A stretch of DNA of 64,000 nt from NCBI GenBank assembly GCA_900312665.1, contig ONZQ02000011.1, positions 1,388,459 through 1,452,458 on the forward strand. The letters are read 5' to 3'. Numbering within the stretch: position 1 is the stretch's first letter; each line of letters begins with the position of its first letter. The notes below the pieces were generated by a model. That model ran no database searches and was not told the origin of the DNA. It saw only the letters and a program-made list of their open reading frames with translations. This document shows, piece after piece, positions 22,134-34,217 of the stretch. This stretch comes from Cephalotrichum gorgonifer (lineage: Eukaryota; Ascomycota; Sordariomycetes; Microascales; Microascaceae). Position numbers and translations under genes: made by a program.

Positions 22134-23441
22134 ATGGCGAGAACTAGAGCTTCTAACCCTGCGGCTTCTGCGGACCCTGCCGCTGCCGCCAACCCGAAAT
22201 CCGTCCACATCCTCCCTGCGCAGGCGACCAGCTCGCCGAAACTCTTTGTCCTCCCCCGCGCGGCAACCCGCGATGCCAAAGTCGTCACGCTCCCCAATCC
22301 CCGTTACGCAAAGCCCACGCGCTACCTCGCATGTCCCGAGACGGGTCTCTACGAATTCACTAGGATCTCCGCCCCAAAAACCACCCCTCGCAGCTTTCTC
22401 ATCGAAACCCCGGTCCCGACCCAAGATGGAGAGCAGATGGCGCAGGGCAGCCCCCGTGTTGACGGCCAGGTCGTCGCAGGGGCAGACCTATACATCGCGA
22501 CACCAATCGATCCACTCTTCCTCCTCATCCCTGCCCTAACGGCTCCTGAGCCCAAAGCCAAGCGCATGTTCGTGACGAGCGACGACCACTTCGACAAGCT
22601 GCCCGAAGAAGCATCCCACCTTAGCACCGTTCTCTCTGTAGAGAACATACGGAAGCTGTTCGAGGCGAGGATGAGATGCGTATGCGACACAGTCCAGGCA
22701 GGAGGCGAGACGATGTTCCGCATAAACGAAGGCAAGCTACTAGGGGAGATCCTACAAAAGGCGAGGCGCATGGCGGAGGGTTCGCTCCCACTGAGCATGA
22801 AGGAGAAGTTTGTAACGAAGGCTCTCGAGGCGCCTATCCTATCACAGAGGAGATTGCCAGTGAGGCCAACGGAGCCAGCTAGCGCCGATGATTCCACATC
22901 CACACCCGCGGCCTCGACACCTAAGACCGAGTCTGAAGATTCCCAGGCGTCGACCGACGCGACGGAGAGCTCGACTTCGGTAGAGTCTCAGGCTTCCACT
23001 GCCCCAACCTCGATATCCGAGGGACCGGGCGAAGACACGGTCAAGGCGGCGATAGAGGCATCGGAAGAAGTCGTCGCGCTTCAACAGCTCAAGGTCGCCT
23101 TCGACTTCATACGCGCCAGTTACCTTCCCCCCGAGATTTCGAAGCGCCTCGCTGAGATGCTCAAAGATGAAACCTTGTCAGGGGCGAGCTTTGCCCCATT
23201 GGAGGGGTACCTGGCACAGCTGGCAAAGCTGCGGGCGGACGCCATGGCTTCGCGGTCAGTAGGTGATTATTCGAAGAAGCACTCGCGGGACGAAGAGGAG
23301 GACGACGCGAGGGAGGCTAAGAAGCGGAAGGCAGAAGAGGAGAAGAAGAAGAAGGCCCTAGAAAGCAGGGGCGTGCGGGAACTGAAGAAGGTTAATACCA
23401 CGGGAATGAGGAAGATGAGTGACTTCTTCAAGAAGAAGTGA
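22134..23441 (+). CDS. RNH202: Ribonuclease H2 subunit B (Rnh202-like)
   Basis: A non-catalytic subunit of the trimeric RNase H2, which removes ribonucleotides from DNA and degrades RNA:DNA hybrids. The frame is intronless, 435 aa. The N-terminal triple-barrel part is seen in SPKLFVLPRAATRDAKVVTLPNP, YLACPETGLYEFTRI and LYIATPIDPLFLLIPAL. The helical part follows (LSTVLSVENIRKLFEARMRCVCDTVQ). A low-complexity Ser/Thr/Glu stretch (about residues 247-305) precedes a second conserved helix pair (FDFIRASYLPPEISKRLAEML). The C-terminal tail is highly charged and ends in a PIP-box-like motif at residues 425-432 (MRKMSDFF, with the FF pair), which in this family docks the enzyme on PCNA. The start was chosen as the first in-frame ATG. 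Confidence 0.92.
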   Translation: MARTRASNPAASADPAAAANPKSVHILPAQATSSPKLFVLPRAATRDAKVVTLPNPRYAKPTRYLACPETGLYEFTRISAPKTTPRSFLIETPVPTQDGEQMAQGSPRVDGQVVAGADLYIATPIDPLFLLIPALTAPEPKAKRMFVTSDDHFDKLPEEASHLSTVLSVENIRKLFEARMRCVCDTVQAGGETMFRINEGKLLGEILQKARRMAEGSLPLSMKEKFVTKALEAPILSQRRLPVRPTEPASADDSTSTPAASTPKTESEDSQASTDATESSTSVESQASTAPTSISEGPGEDTVKAAIEASEEVVALQQLKVAFDFIRASYLPPEISKRLAEMLKDETLSGASFAPLEGYLAQLAKLRADAMASRSVGDYSKKHSRDEEEDDAREAKKRKAEEEKKKKALESRGVRELKKVNTTGMRKMSDFFKKK

Positions 23442-23647
23442 AGGGAAGTGGTGTATCTTGGGATGTACGAGAAGATTTCGAATTGTAATATTACAGGTAC
23501 GGGGGTGTCAGTCAGTCTGGGCATGGGTGGTTCAAGGTATTATTGGAAATCACGGGGACACATTAGCAGTATGAGGACAGGACAACTGGAATACCTGTAT
23601 CCTTTTACTCATTGATATTCACCCCATACATTAGCGCCGCGCCCATC

Positions 23648-24512
23648 TCACGCTCTTGGGCGTCTCCCCCTAACGCTCCCAACTCCCCTTCCGATCCCCG
23701 ATCCTCGCACGCTCGGAATACTTGACACACTGCGGTCATCAGAGGAGCCAGCCCCTCTCGCAGCACCCCTTGCAAGCCCTCCTCCCGTAACCGCTCCAGC
23801 AGTGCCTCTCGCAGTTCCTCGCACAGCCCCTCTTACAACCCCCCTCCCCCTCGATCTTAGCCCCCGTGAGCCCCTCGTCGGTGCCGCCGTACCAGCCTGT
23901 CTCCTCATTTCTTCTTCTTCGGCACGTCTCTTTGCCTCTTCGCGCCGCCTATGCTCTTCCGTCAATCGACGCTCTGCCTCCTGTTGCTTCTGTATCGCCT
24001 CGGCCTCGATATCGACAAGGTCTTGCGTCGCGCCTCTCCAGCTCGGGTCTTCAATTAGACGGTGGTTATGCTCTGTTTGGGAGAGGATCCGGGTCCACGT
24101 ATTTAAGAGGGTCGATGTGCCAGAGACGGTGCCGGAGACGGTCTGTCCGGTTCTAGTTAGTCATGGCTGCTTCTCCTTGAACCGAAATATACCGTAACAA
24201 AATCTGCAATAACGCATCGCAGGTTGTAGTGAGGGTAGACCGGAGCCTACTAACCTTCATGTTGTCCCTGGTTCGTTCCAGAGAGCTTATGATGCCCTCG
24301 ATGGCCCGATTAACATTTTTCACTCCTTCTAGTTCCTTCCGCAGCGCTGCTTCATGGTCGTACGTTGGGTCAGGCTCATTATGTGGGGTCTTCGGGGTCT
24401 TCGGGGTCTTTGGCGTCCTGGGCCGGTCGGACGGCTGTGGCTCTCGAGGTGTGGCGGAAGGGGATGCCCAGATGTCTTCCGTCAGGGAGTCATCGGCAGT
24501 GAAGTCCGACAT
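23648..24512 (-). CDS. DUO1: DASH/Dam1 complex subunit Duo1
   Basis: Part of the ring-forming kinetochore complex that couples chromosomes to microtubule ends. Exons 24255-24512 and 23648-24142 (intron of 112 nt, GTTAGT donor, CTAAC branch site and CAG acceptor) give 250 aa. The Duo1 core spans the junction: HEAALRKELEGVKNVNRAIEGIISSLERTRDNMK joins TVSGTVSGTSTLLNTWTRILSQTEHN, followed by DPSWRGATQDLVDIE. An N-terminal TPK triplet repeat precedes the core. A helical EERR-type segment and then an Arg-Gly-rich tail of about 85 residues follow it. It is convergent with RNase H2B (206 nt between stops) and divergent from the next gene. Core identification is firm; the role of the RG tail is unknown. 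Confidence 0.92.
24385..24411 (-). repeat. 9-bp tandem repeat coding for TPK in DUO1
   Basis: GGGGTCTTC occurs in about three direct copies on the plus strand, read on the minus strand as Thr-Pro-Lys repeats. Each TPK is a minimal proline-directed phosphorylation site, so copy number could tune Cdk or MAP-kinase input. Confidence 0.6.
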
Positions 24513-25512
24513 GGCGGCTGTGGGTAGTGGGAGTCCGCGACAATTAGAAGGCCGAGATATCGTAGACTAACTTGTTGCGAGACAAGAAATACACGTGCAT
24601 TGATATGACGTTGCAATTATTGCGATCGAGACAAGGCTGTTGTTGCCGTTGACAACACTTTGGTGGGGTTCACCCTCAGTTCGGAGCAGCAACTTCACTG
24701 CGGGGCAGTCCGTTGGTGGAGGGGGAGCTAAGTACTCCGTGCGGTTAGAGGCTTCCTAAACCAGAAGCTGCGCAAGTGGGTCCAAAGCACTTTATAGGAA
24801 GCTCTCCTATTGGCCTTGCGGCACTTCTCTGACGCGAAACTGGCGCGTAGCAAAAATGGAACGCGACGACTGGCTCATAGGACCATGGATTTTGGGGCAA
24901 CTGCCATGCGAAGTAACTAACGGGGCCCAACCAAGTATCAAGACCCACCAGCCACCTCACCACTGCCCTGCAGCTCCCCACCACTCCCTGCCTCCCCATT
25001 TTCCCGCCCTTGCACTTGCCCAAGCATTCCTTATGACACCGCCATAATAATGCTGCCGTAATGCTTCATCGAAATTCACACTTTCTCCCAATTCATACCA
25101 CTTCTCCTTTGACCCAGCAACCAAGCAAAACATACCATCACCTGTCGCGTCGGCGCTTTTCCAAGCATTAATACTTCATCATCATTTATTCTTTTTTTTT
25201 TACTTGGCAGCTGTCTATTAATCTTTTACAGAGCCGCTACTGGAGCCCTGGTTTCATCGACATTTCGAGTGCAATCCAGATCTCGCTCACCGACTTGCGC
25301 TACAGAACCCATCCGACCGACCATCAAAGACGAGGTGATTCCCGAGCCGCCAGGCAGGACAAAGCATCGGACTGTAGCATACAGCAAACAGGGGCCGACA
25401 AAGAATACCTACCTCCCAGCGGAACCCTGTTTGGTCGAAGACAACAATTTCTCCGGCGATTGTGTGGTCTCACAAGGTGCGACCGCCAGACGCTATTAAA
25501 GTCAATTCAGCA
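24513..25512. promoter_or_regulatory. Divergent promoter between DUO1 and the Cdk-site-rich gene
   Basis: About 1 kb with no convincing frame. It contains ACGCGA at 24832-24837 (within ACGCGAAA), ACGCGC in reverse at 24843-24848, ACGCGA at 24861-24866, and ACGCGA in reverse at 25145-25150. These are one base off the MCB core, and the first also resembles the SCB core CGCGAAA. This matches the neighbouring MCM10/RNase H2B promoter. The part near 25180-25230 is pyrimidine-rich. Confidence 0.5.
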
Positions 25513-26957
25513 ATGGCTCCCGCCATGCGTTCCTCCACACCTCCTCCTCCTACAAGACTCCATACACCACCAACCCCAAAACACGGATTCAGCGACCATT
25601 GGGAACCTTATTCCCCTCCCCGCAAATCCGCCCGCATCTCGGCCCAGCACGCCACAAACAGAACCCCGCCACCTCGCAATTCCTCCTCAAACACCGACCC
25701 CTTCGGACCCGCCAAAACATCCCGCGCCCAGTCGTCATCATCCACCGGCATGGTCTCGCCCTTGGAATCACCACATAAAAAGTCTCGCACGTCTTCCGCA
25801 ATGGACTGGAATGACTCCACGCAGGTCGCCGGTCGCCTGAGCGCCAACGACGCCGCAAAGGCCGCCGCTTCCCTCAACCAGGACAAGACCTCCACTTCCA
25901 CGCGCCAGACCGCCAGCACCACGATTTCGCGCACCACGGGGATGCTTCCTACACCCGCGAAGACGCCTAAGAAGGCGCCAGCGGAGAAAAACCCGGCCAT
26001 ACAGTCGATCGCACGAAACTTGTTTGCGTCGGATGAGGAGATCATGCCGAGCCCCAGAAAGGCGCGCGCTAAGAAGTACACCGGCATCTCGTTGGATAGC
26101 TTCAGAGCGGAGGAGGATCCAATAGAGATTTTCACGGACTCAAAGGAGCGGGTCCCCGAGAAGGAGGTGAGCGCAGACAACCCCTTCTACGGGGAGCAGG
26201 TGCATACCAATCCCGCTCCCGGAGGCCAAGAGTCTGGACTGCGACGAAGCAAGCGCAGGCATGTCCACGTCCCTGGAGAGGGCCGCCAGACCGTCGAGGA
26301 GGCGATGCAGCGAGAAGACGGATTAGTTTACGTATTGTGAGTACTTGTCCCATTTACATTCCTATGTATCCCTTCACTGCTTCACCGCTTGTCCTATCTG
26401 CATTTTCGCCCCTACATTCACACCATTTGCCATTCGCACCTTCCTAACTAATTTCGTTCCACAGCCGCGGCAAGAAAGTTTTCCGAAAATTCGCAGAAAC
26501 CGGCGGACTCGATGGGGAAGACGACGGTGCCGAGGATGGGGGTGAGTCTCCCGTCCACGGACGGATGACCCGATCGTCGATCAAGCCGCGTCTGCTCTTC
26601 CCATCGAAACCACGATCGGAGGCGGCGATCCAAGAGGAAGAGGCCGACACGGACATCGATGACGACGCCAACACGAGGTCTGCGGAGCGCACCGATGGGC
26701 CCCAGACGCCGACGGTTGAGTCAAAAGTTAGCACACCAAACGCACCTGGATACTCTCCCGTGTCGCCGCCCGATACTCGACGGACCACCCGGACTCGGGA
26801 CAGGAAGCTCGACGAGGGTACGCCCATCAAGCCCAAGGGCAGGACCAGCCCTTTCGACTCCTGGCCCCGCGTAAAGAGCCGGTCGGACAGCGGGGTCTCC
26901 ACCAAGCGGGCTGGATCGAGCCTGACCTCCGCCACGGCAAAGAAAGCGCGCTCTTAG
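25513..26957 (+). CDS. Uncharacterised nuclear protein rich in Cdk-type sites, two exons
   Basis: Exons 25513-26336 and 26465-26957 (128-nt intron, GTGAGT donor, CCACAG acceptor) give 438 aa. I recognise it only as a conserved-looking ascomycete protein without a name. It is mostly disordered. The N-terminus is dense in proline-directed sites next to basic residues (TPPTPKH, YSPPRKSAR, SPHKKSR, TPAKTPKK, SPRKARAKK), the pattern of Cdk substrates. Two blocks look conserved: IQSIARNLFASDEEIMPSP followed by KYTGISLDSF, and the segment across the splice junction, REDGLVYVFRGKKVFRKF. Basic clusters (RRSKRRH, KKARS) suggest nuclear location. Its divergent promoter, shared with DUO1, and its neighbours point to the cell cycle, but that is inference. 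Confidence 0.75.
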
Positions 26958-28244
26958 GTGCACACGACCTGGACATGAGCTCTCGGTTGTCGGGACAGTT
27001 TTCGGGTTGGGGTCGGCATATTTGGTGTTTTTTTTTCTCTCTTTTCGTTCTTACTTCTCTCCCAATTTATCGTTCAAGATGCACACGCCACTAGGCGTTC
27101 GACACTTATTTACATTTCTTGGGCCCACCCCGTCCTGACAGACAAGGGGGTATGGGGGTGGCAGGATGGCTCATGATGGTCTTGTTCTGACCGAGTTGTA
27201 ATGGCTTTCGTACATGGTGTATGGATTCCTGATGGCTTCCTCTTGTCGCGAATCCTGTCTTTCTGTTTGTTTGGTTTCTTGAGGAGACCGGTTTTGAGGA
27301 GGATTGTAATGTCTGAGGATGGCGAAACGAGGCGTTGGGGTAGGAAACATAGGGTTACGCATGTACTTAGATACCGAACAATCATATTATGGCACGAGAA
27401 TCAGAGTGATGCGAGGCCGATGCCAAGAAGAACGACAGAGCAAATTCGTGGAGCCAGTCTGTGGTTGTGAAGTACTCGTAGGCCAATCCATGCATGAGTA
27501 GATCCGCAAGAGGTTTGCTCTGACATATGATGAGTGTACGAGAGTATGTACGGAGTAGAGGCACATATTTTGTCCTCCGAGTTCCCCGACGGACTTCCTC
27601 TAGATGCTCCTTGGCAGAGGTATGAAGTTAGTCACGTCACGGGCTTGGTGCCTAACAATACACCATACAAAATGTGGCACCAGCATTGCCTTGAGTCCCA
27701 ACCGGAGGCCAATTCGCGCCTGCGGTTGGCCCACGCATCCAACGTCTCTTCAATTAAGTTGTGTCATGCCCCGCCATGGTAACGTAATGCCTCGGAATCG
27801 GAACCCCACCATCGTCACTAATGTAATAATGCGTTCGACCGCCGGCCCAATACAAAGTCCAAGAAAGTCTGTCTGTCGCAGTTTCCACCCCACAACCATC
27901 CCTCTTCAAATATTTATCTCGACTCATTGCCGGGGAAGTAAATCTCATACTGCGGTTTAAGATACCGTATTGTTCCTCCCGTGTTCGTGTCCGGGACTAC
28001 CAATCACAACCACTTAATCTCCAAATCACCTTGTTCCCTATCTATACATATACCAGCCATCAGCCGGGTTCCTTCGCGCTCTCTCCTGCCCCTCCACGAT
28101 CACACCATAAGAGCTACCGCGAACTCACCAGCGCTACACTCCTTCCTTCGTGACGGACTCTGTTTCCAAAGAGCCCGAGAATAGACTTCTCTTCCCATCT
28201 CTCGAACACATCGATCGCCCCCGCCCCGCGATCCATAGCTCAAG
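26958..28244. other. Intergenic, 1.3 kb
   Basis: 3' region of the preceding gene followed by the promoter of the Pby1-like gene. It contains a perfect TACGGAGTA word at 27549-27557 and a pyrimidine-rich leader from about 28000. No gene is supported. Confidence 0.6.
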
Positions 28245-30987
28245 ATGCATATCCTTGTAACCAACGACGACGGCCCGCCGTCCACCCACTCCTCTCCCTA
28301 CGTCCGCTCCCTCATCCACCATCTCCAGGAAGCTGGGCACACGGTATCCGTTTGTCTGCCCGACACTCAGCGCTCCTGGATAGGAAAGGCCCACATGATC
28401 GGCCAGACCGTCAAGCCGCTGTATTACCGCCCCGCCAAGGCCCTCCACGGCGAGGCTTCCCAAGGGACGACGCACCACCGCCCCGCGCCCTCGGGCGACG
28501 TCGAGGAGTGGGTCCTCGTGGACGGCACGCCGGCCTCGTGCGTACAGATCGGGCTCCACCACTTCTTCCAGGAGAAGGGCCCCATCGACCTCGTCGTCTC
28601 GGGACCCAACTACGGACGGAATACGACGGCCGTGTTCGCGCTCAGCTCCGGGACCCTGGGCGCCGCGCTCGAGGCGGCCGTCTGCGGGTGGAAGGCCGTG
28701 GCCCTCAGCTTCGCCTTCTTCTCGAGGAACCACGATCCCGTGGTGATAGACGGCGCGTGCAGGCACGGTGTGCGTGTCATCGAGGCGCTGTGGAAACAGT
28801 GGCCGGCCGACAGGAGTGTGGACCTGTACAGCGTCAACGTGCCGCTCGTGGAGGGCGTCGGGGGCAACAGGACTGTGTTTACGAAGATGTTGCAGAACTA
28901 CTGGGGGGCCGGGAGCTGTTTCCAGGAGGTCGAGGGGAGCATCGGGGATGGGGAGGAGGAGGAGGAGAGGATACGAGAGGGTGCAGGTGGGGAAGTGGTA
29001 CCCAACGCCGGTAACGGGGCCACGGGCCAGAAGACCCAGCGCGGTGGCCACGTTCACAAGCACTTCAAGTGGGCGCCGAAGTTCGGGGATGTGTATAAGA
29101 GCGTTGAGGAGGCGGGGCCCGGGTCTGACGGATGGGAGGTGAAGGAGGGGAATACTAGGTATGTTGTTCTGCTTGTCGTCCCTCTCCCTCCCACCCCCTT
29201 TTATCTATCTCTCTCCCTCTTCCTCTCTCTCGGGAATCCGATTCACTAACGGGCCCAGTATCACTCCTATGAAGGCGAATTTCTGGCACCAGACCACTGG
29301 GTTGCCAGAGGACTTGGTCTTGTAAGTCCCCTATCCCCCTCTCAATCCCATAATGGCCAGGGCATGCATTTTTATGCATATAATTCCTTTCCTGCTCTCC
29401 CCTTTGGCCCCCTATCCTGTGAGCGTTGGGCACGCATGGTACGGAATAGCGTTGCAAGAGCTAGCTAGAATTGTGCTTAAAGCGAGCGGCCCTGTGCCCC
29501 CACCCAACTAGACGTACAGTCAATCGATCGTATCATGTACACTACACAGCGCTGTCGCAGCCTTCGTAATAAGCATAATCTTACGTGTTCGATGCAGTCC
29601 AGATAATACTCATGGCGACTCCATCCCGGCCCAGATTGAGGGACTCTCTCTGACAGATGGCGAGGACGGGAAATCGAGGGAGCCGATATACGCCGTCGTG
29701 GCCTACGAAGACCCATACGTCCAGCCCCTGATAATGGAATCTCTCGCCAAACTCTACCCGCAGATCAATATCCTTTCCACAAAACCGCCGGTGGCCTCCG
29801 GATCGGACGAGCCCAGCCTCGCCAGCTACCTCCCCCACGGGGACGTCAAGATTCTCAACATCACCTCTTACGAAACCATCGACTTCACCTTTGCGGCGGA
29901 TCACAGGGACACCTGCCTTGTGAATAGCTATACCATCCGCAAAGCGCTGGTGCGGAAACACTTCTTGACGGCCACTGTCGACGCGTGGGCGGCGAAACGA
30001 CCCAAGAGCATCCTCCGGGACCACGTGAAGCGGAGTGAGGCGTTCGAGGTAGACTATGCTGAGTTCCTAGACGATGCGCTGGTGGAGGCGTTTGACTTGA
30101 AGGAGAGCCTAGAGGGGAACGAGTACGGCGGTGAGGCTACGGAAGAGGAAGGTCAGAGCAACGGGGGAGGGGAGGGGGGGGCGAAGCCTGCTGAACGCCG
30201 CGAGTGGTGGATTCTCAAGCCGTCCATGAGCGATCGTGGACAAGGGATCCGTCTGTTCAGCACCATGACGGAGCTACAAGACATCTTCGACGAGTGGGAG
30301 GCAGATCTCCCCTCCTCGGACGACGAGGATGACGCCGCTCCTGGTGACAAGGAAGCAGCGGGCGCGGGGATCATGACGTCTCACCTCCGCCACTTTGTCG
30401 CGCAGTCGTACATTCATCCACCCCTCCTTGTGGACAACCGCAAGTTCCACATACGGACGTACGTCCTCTGTGTCGGCAGGCTAAAGGTCTACGTGTACAA
30501 GCCCATGCTGGCGCTCTTCGCTTCGAAAGACTACGCTGCGCCCTGGGAGTCGGGCGACCTCGAGACACACCTCACGAATACCTGTCTCCAGTCGGAGCCC
30601 TCGGACTCCTCCGTCCGGCTATTTGAGTCGCTACCACTAGACGACGCGCTCAAGCGGAGTGTGGAGGAACAGATACGTGAGGTGACGGGTGACCTCTTCG
30701 AGTCGGCCGCGTGCTCGATGCCAATACACTTCCAGCCACAGGGAAACGCGTTCGAGATCTACGGACTAGACTTCCTAGTGGATGGGGAGGGGAAGGCGTG
30801 GGTGCTTGAAGTTAACGCCTTCCCGGATTTCAAGCAGACGGGGGCGGAGCTTAGGGGCCTTGTGAGGGGGATGTGGGAGGAGAGTTTACGGCTTGCGGTG
30901 GGATCGTTCTTTGGGGTTGAGGCGAAGGGGAGCGCGAGTGGCGACATGGTTCTGGTGAGGAATGTCGAGCTCGGGAGTCAGTGGTGA
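28245..30987 (+). CDS. PBY1: SurE-TTL fusion protein, Pby1-like
   Basis: Three exons (28245-29158, 29259-29321, 29598-30987; introns of 100 and 276 nt) give 788 aa. The N-terminal half is a SurE-type nucleotidase fold starting MHILVTNDDGPPS, whose DD pair binds metal, with VLVDGTPASCV and VSGPNYGRN following. An acidic, Gly-rich insertion lies near residues 227-255. The C-terminal half is a tubulin-tyrosine-ligase-like ATP-grasp domain: EWWILKPSMSDRGQGIRLF, FHIRTYVLCVG and EVNAFPDFKQTG. Yeast Pby1 has the same order; it is a P-body protein that contacts the mRNA-decapping enzyme, and its enzymatic reaction is not settled. The second intron is long for this window, so a small missed exon there cannot be excluded, although the frame joins cleanly. 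Confidence 0.9.
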
Positions 30988-33900
30988 GAGTGGTTGTCTA
31001 CATGTGGTCGGAGGTGAGGTATTGGTCTCGATACTAGTACTATATTGACCTCCCTCTCCTTCGCAGGAGCCGTAGAACGGTAGTTTATGACGCGTCAAAC
31101 GCTCAAAAGGGCCAAATAAGAGACCCAAATTCTCCTACCGCAGCTGCTCCCTACTATTGCCACCGTCCTGCCCCTGCTATGCTATCAATCGGATCTTAGC
31201 GATCTAGGAGAGTCATCGGGCAGTTTCCGAAGAAGAAAAAGAGAAAGGGGAGGGGGGAGGAGATGCCCCTATCCCGCCCCCCCACGGCGAACTGCTGTGT
31301 CCGTATCAGCACCCGTACGGAATATCATGGGCCCTTTGGTCAGAAATGGATCTCGTCATTTTACGAGTAGTGAGGCTTAGACCTGTTGAAATGAGGGGTC
31401 CGCATGGCATATTAGACCAAGTTTTGACCTGTTCCGGCATGCTTCTCACAACGCGGATTCCACCATTTACAAATATCTGCATGTATTGCGCATGTCTGCG
31501 AGTAACTCTTGCAAAGCGTGACACGATGTGTTTCCTAGGTGTGCTCCACGAACAAAGTACCATCGCACTCAACAGTTGAGAGGTCCCCCTTTCCTATCAA
31601 CGTCAACGGAAAAGGAAGGAAAAAAAGGCGCAACCGCTGGTTGTACGCCCATGTCCTGTTACAGTTGCAATCCGTCGAGGCTTAGACCGACCGGGCTAGG
31701 AGTAGGAGCCCACTCTGTTATAAAAGTGCAATCCACTGGCGCCCGCTCCCTCTCTCCTAGAAAAACGCCTCACATCTTGTCTGACCTGCTGAATGGGAAT
31801 GCTTCCTTTCTTCCTTTTTGGGAGCAGGATACTGGCGAGAAGGTGCGGGATCTACCCAGCGATACACTTTCCCGGGAGAATCATGTTCCGGTTAGGAGGG
31901 GGGTTGGTATTGGGGCTTAGGCGCATCGCCTGATGAGATATCCCCTCGCCAAGGCAACCTAGATATTTGGAATAGGAAGTTAGCACGGAGGATGCCCCAT
32001 CGTGTGACGGTTAACCACTAGAAGGAGGCGAAGGATGCGCGCATCCCATCCCTGTCTTGTCCAAGACTGAGAGGGACAATCATAAACGAGAGGGTGGGTT
32101 CGAGAATAGGTCAAGACTGGCCACGGGAAGGTCTTGGTATTGGGAGCTGATGGTACGGCTGGAGATTGCTTATACGCCCCCAACAACGAAACGAGTAATA
32201 TTCTTGTAGACTTAGAACTTGGGGCTGTTGGGTGCCTCAGGGCTCTGGCAATGTTGCACATCTCGCCCTTGCAGAGGCTGAGCGTCTCAGCACAAAGTGA
32301 TACCACGTATTATTACACTCCAAATGGCCCATGGCCGGAAACAGCGAGGACGGACGAACCAGAAAGCCCGTCGGGCTCTCGATCCCGGACCTTTGTTTCT
32401 AAACCGACTCTGGGTTCACGGACGTGTCCCGGCGCAGGCAGGGGCTAGCCGCGGATGTTTGGGTCCGGGGCCGGGCGGCCCTCGTGCGCTGCATGTTGGC
32501 GAACCAGATTCCTCGACCATGCTCTATTACGGGTATCAATACTTACCCCAGCTTTGGTCGCTCGGATTTTCAGAAGTTTGTTTCCCAGAGGGGAAAACAA
32601 CGAGGCCTGGGGTGGTAACATTGGGGGCCGACTTATAACGGGAAAGGGGGGGGTGGGAGGGAGGGACGGGCGGCGGCGCATCTTCCCCCATCTTATTCGC
32701 TTCCCGAAATATCTTTCCTATGGAACGGGGGAGACGATCATTAATTTGGCGAATGTCACTGGAAGATAAAAATATAAAAATGCAGAAAAATGAAAATGGA
32801 AACGAAATACTCCGGAGGGGTGACAGGCCTTGTCAAGGACATGGGCGGATTTTGCGCTCTCGGCTTACACGCTTATCCATATACACTGGCGTTTACGGGG
32901 CGAAAAGGCAAATTAATGCGGCTTACAAGGCGACGAGAGAGGCACGCACCTAGCAAGCAAGCTACAAGTAATCCATGACAGATATGAGCATCAGTGACAA
33001 CAGGAGAAAGTGTAATTCCAAACTCCTCCCGCTCATGTGGCATCCGTCAGGGGCGGAGCTCTCCCACGGTTTGCTTACGGGCAGCTCGCCGTACTTTACC
33101 TCCACCGGAATCCAAGAGAGTCGGGGCTGTCCCCATAAAATTGGGAAGGAAGAGGAAGGTGCTGGTTGAAACTTTCACGAGCTTATGCGCGCGCGAACCG
33201 AAGGATTTGGCCACTCTCACCACCCACCGGGTGGGTATCTCGCGTCGCCCACAGCCTACCTACCTACCATCATACTCGGACTGGTTCGCACTCCCACCTC
33301 CGATCGACCCGCCGTGGCGGATGCGGGTCCGGTGACACTGCTACACTGCCTCAATTACGGGTGCTCATCTCAGACACGAACTGCCATTAACTTTTGCGCC
33401 TCTGAGCTGGCGTTGCTCTAGGTAGGAAGTTCTGGGGCCGCGTCGTGGTTATGGAGCCATCCACGCGGCCTCCCATCGTTTCTTCGTCAAGAATGTTCGG
33501 GGGGATGACGCGGGAGGGAGGGAGGAGGCGAGAGGGAGGCGATTGTGTGAGCGAAAAGTCTGGTTGTCAGAGGTTCCTGCTCAGCCTCCTTTTTGATAAA
33601 ATTTTGAAAATGGAATGAGGATGGTCGTCGGTTCAGATGTATCGACATGTACCCGGAGGAAGGAAATGTGGACCCAAGTACCATTCCAGTGGTGGGACCG
33701 CATAAATGGTACCTTCCCATGAGATTACATGAGCTTCGATTTGCACCTCGTACATTATAGCGGATGGGTGGGGCGCCATGCCTGGATAGGTAGGTAGGAC
33801 ATCCATGGAGTACTTGGTACGTGCGAGCTGATGAGTTTCAATCACTCGCGCTTCAGATCCGATCGTTCAAGTAGGACCAGTTATTGGTTGACAAATGTAT

Positions 33901-34217
33901 CGAGGCCACTGATCGAGGCCGAGGCACGGCACCGGGGAGTATACTCTGTGGAATTTGCTTCGTATTGCCCGCACTCGTCCTCGTAGGGTCGCTCGCGGGC
34001 TGAAGTTAGTGCTCGACGCCTCACATCCATCCTCTATTCAACAACACGAACCCCGACGGCGGAACCAACTGACGGCACACTGCCTACCACGCACAGTAAG
34101 CTTGCAGTGGTTTCGCCGACCCCGACGCACGCATTCATGCCCGACTCCCAGCTGCTGAGGCCGGGGGGGGAGACCTTTTTCTTCCACTGGCAAGCTTGCC
34201 TGATCGAACAAGTCTAA

